This document shows, in pieces, positions 62,422 through 64,000 of a stretch of 64,000 nucleotides of DNA. The stretch is taken from the NCBI RefSeq assembly GCF_011745365.1, contig NW_024468914.1, positions 1,944,001 through 2,008,000 on the forward strand. Direction: 5' to 3'. The DNA comes from Cryphonectria parasitica EP155 (Eukaryota; Ascomycota; Sordariomycetes; Diaporthales; Cryphonectriaceae). Position numbers and translations under genes: made by a program. Position 1 is the first letter of the stretch. Each line of letters starts with the position of its first letter. The notes beneath the pieces are model-generated. The model worked only from the letters and a program-made list of their open reading frames with translations, searched no databases and had not been told where the DNA came from.

Positions 62422-64000
62422 ATGGATACATTTAGTCACCTTTCCTCTCCTCCCACCGATCAGGCCGGCCATATCTCATCCCTCAAGCGTCCGGTAGCCA
62501 GTGCTTTCAACAACGAAAGCCAGGTGCTTACGAACGGCCAGCGACCCGCCAAGAAGCGCAGGAAAGCAGAGCAGAAGCCCCGAAGCACCGAGCGCTTGGA
62601 TCTCACCAATGAGGACGCCGCCGACGAGACTCAACTGAACCGCCTGCTAGACGTCTTGCGCACTAAGAGAAAGATTGTTGTTATCGCAGGAGCTGGCATC
62701 TCCGTTTCAGCTGGAAGTACGTCGACATTCAGGAGCCTTGTGCTCTCCCTCAGCAGATCCATAAGCGTAAACATCGGTGACTGACCAAAAAAACAGTTCC
62801 CGACTTCCGATCTAGCAAAGGATTGTTCGAGGAATATAAGAGCAAGACTCTCGGTAGTGGTGCGGCTCTTTTCGATGTCTCGGTCTATAACAGCAACAAT
62901 TCTACAAAGCAATTCCATGCAATGGTCTGTGATCTATCAGTTCGTGCAAAGGAAGCTGAGCCTACCGCTTTTCACAATATGCTGGCTACGATTGCGCACG
63001 AGGGTCGCCTTCAACGCTTGTACTCTCAGAATATCGATTGTCTGGAAACATCCCTTTTGCCCTTAGCAACAAAAACGCCGCTGCCGGCGAAGAAACCCTG
63101 GCCAACTACTATCCAGGTTCACGGTGGACTGGAGAAAATGCATTGTATGAAATGCAAGTTTGTCTCTAACTTTGATGCAAGTCTCTTTCAAGGATCAGAG
63201 GCCCCTTTGTGCAATCTATGCAAGGAGCAGGACGATATACGCACTGGAGTTTATGGAAAGCGAAGCCATGGTATCGGACGGCTGAGGCCAAGAATACATC
63301 TCTACAATGAGTCTAGCCCTGATGAAGACGCTATCGGAGCAGTCTCGCAAGCAGACTTGAGACAAGTACCGGATGCTGTCCTTGTTGTGGGCACAAGCCT
63401 CGTGGTTCCGGGCATACGACGAATTGCTCAACAATTGTGCCGAGCAACTCGATCGACTCGAGATGGATTTACTGCTTGGATTAATCCAGATCCTGAACCT
63501 CGCGGTTGCGACCTGAAGGATGTCTGGGATATGGTCGTCTGCGGCAGATCAGATACTATCGCCAGCCTCTTGGGACTTCCTCACTGGGATTGCATTGATC
63601 CTTATCGCAGCCAGTCTTCTATTATCGATGCAGAGCTTGACGGCAAAAATGACGCTTCTTTCTACTATACGGATGCCAGGTTCATGCTTGAAGACGACTA
63701 CAACTCTGTTGGAGATTCAATATCAACACCGCAACGACTTCTCGCAACTAGTCCGTCTTTATCTTCTATTCCTCAGCTACAAAGCACAAAATCAGCCTCA
63801 GCGCCTTCTACTTCTCGCGACAATACACCCGGACTTTCTAGCAATCTCGAAAATGGTCAACGGCAGCAGATGACGCTGCCTAATAAAAATTTGCTTTCCT
63901 CTTCCTCCTGCCTTTTTCCTCTTGTTAAACCTGGACTATCGAAGTTTCAGTTGTCGAGATCACTCATAAGCACTACGCAATTCGATCCCATGCCGTCTTC
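62422..64000 (+). CDS. Sirtuin, Hst3/Hst4-type NAD-dependent histone deacetylase, 3' end outside
   Basis: Exon 1 is 62422-62716 (ATG; MDTFSHLSSPPTDQAGHISS) and exon 2 starts at 62797 and is open to the window end; the 80-nt intron is GTACGT..AAACAG. The N-terminus is basic with a likely nuclear signal (PAKKRRKAEQKPR). Catalytic core: VVIAGAGISVSAG (NAD-binding GAGxS), IPDFRSSKGLFEEY, YSQNIDCLE, the catalytic histidine in QVHGG, and a zinc knot (HCMKC .. LCNLC). Then LRPRIHLYNE, VLVVGTSLVVPG, AWINPDPEP and VWDMVVCG. Hst3/Hst4 proteins deacetylate histone H3 K56 and act in genome stability and, in Aspergillus, secondary-metabolite control (established knowledge). At least 490 residues are visible, including a Ser-rich C-terminal tail. 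No damage seen; this is a core gene. Confidence 0.9.

Overview
The window looks like a filamentous ascomycete chromosome, most likely Eurotiales (Aspergillus/Penicillium type). This is inferred from short GT..AG introns of 45-80 nt with CTAAC/CTGAC branch motifs, fungal-specific gene families, and repeat-induced point mutation (RIP) damage in transposons. No rRNA, tRNA, CRISPR or prokaryotic feature was found.

Layout. About 0-57 kb is an accessory, transposon-rich compartment; 57-64 kb is conserved housekeeping sequence. 0-1.3 kb: the end of an ankyrin gene and a broken F-box-like gene. 1.5-5 kb: AT-rich repeats and an LTR-like repeat. 5.1-7.0 kb: a RIP-killed DUF3435 tyrosine recombinase, the family of Starship 'captains'. 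7.6-11.3 kb: three hypothetical genes, two of them divergent with a PCxxC motif. 11.7-16 kb: a solo LTR, a pogo 3' fragment and RIP wasteland. 16-25.3 kb: three fungal hypothetical genes, one split by a complete Ty1/copia element (18271-23651, 134-bp LTRs, TSD TCGCA), with a solo LTR of the same family 5' of it. 25.7-32.1 kb: a second LTR-like copy, an uncharacterised gene with one premature stop, a repeat cluster, a frameshifted F-box gene and a MADS-like ORF. 32.7-34.8 kb: a second DUF3435 gene that has lost its middle. 35-43 kb: a pogo remnant, small multi-exon genes and a RING/patatin-like gene, a class reported as Starship cargo. 43.5-49.1 kb: a MITE and scrambled pieces of an FHA-like/protein-kinase gene and a PD-(D/E)XK nuclease-like gene in opposite orientations. 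50.1-54 kb: a complete but dead pogo element with TA duplications and a 5'-truncated LINE. 54-57 kb: low-complexity and degenerate ORFs.

57.1-60.0 kb is adenylosuccinate synthetase, split into at least 19 exons including ones of 5 and 11 nt. 62.4 kb to the window end is a class I sirtuin of the Hst3/Hst4 type.

Interpretation. Two captain-family recombinases, a patatin/RING gene, F-box, ankyrin, kinase and nuclease-like genes, all more or less broken, suggest a graveyard of one or more giant Starship-type elements next to an intact core region. No element boundaries could be proven by eye. Exon coordinates come from hand reading of frames and splice sites, and family calls from pattern recognition without a database search.
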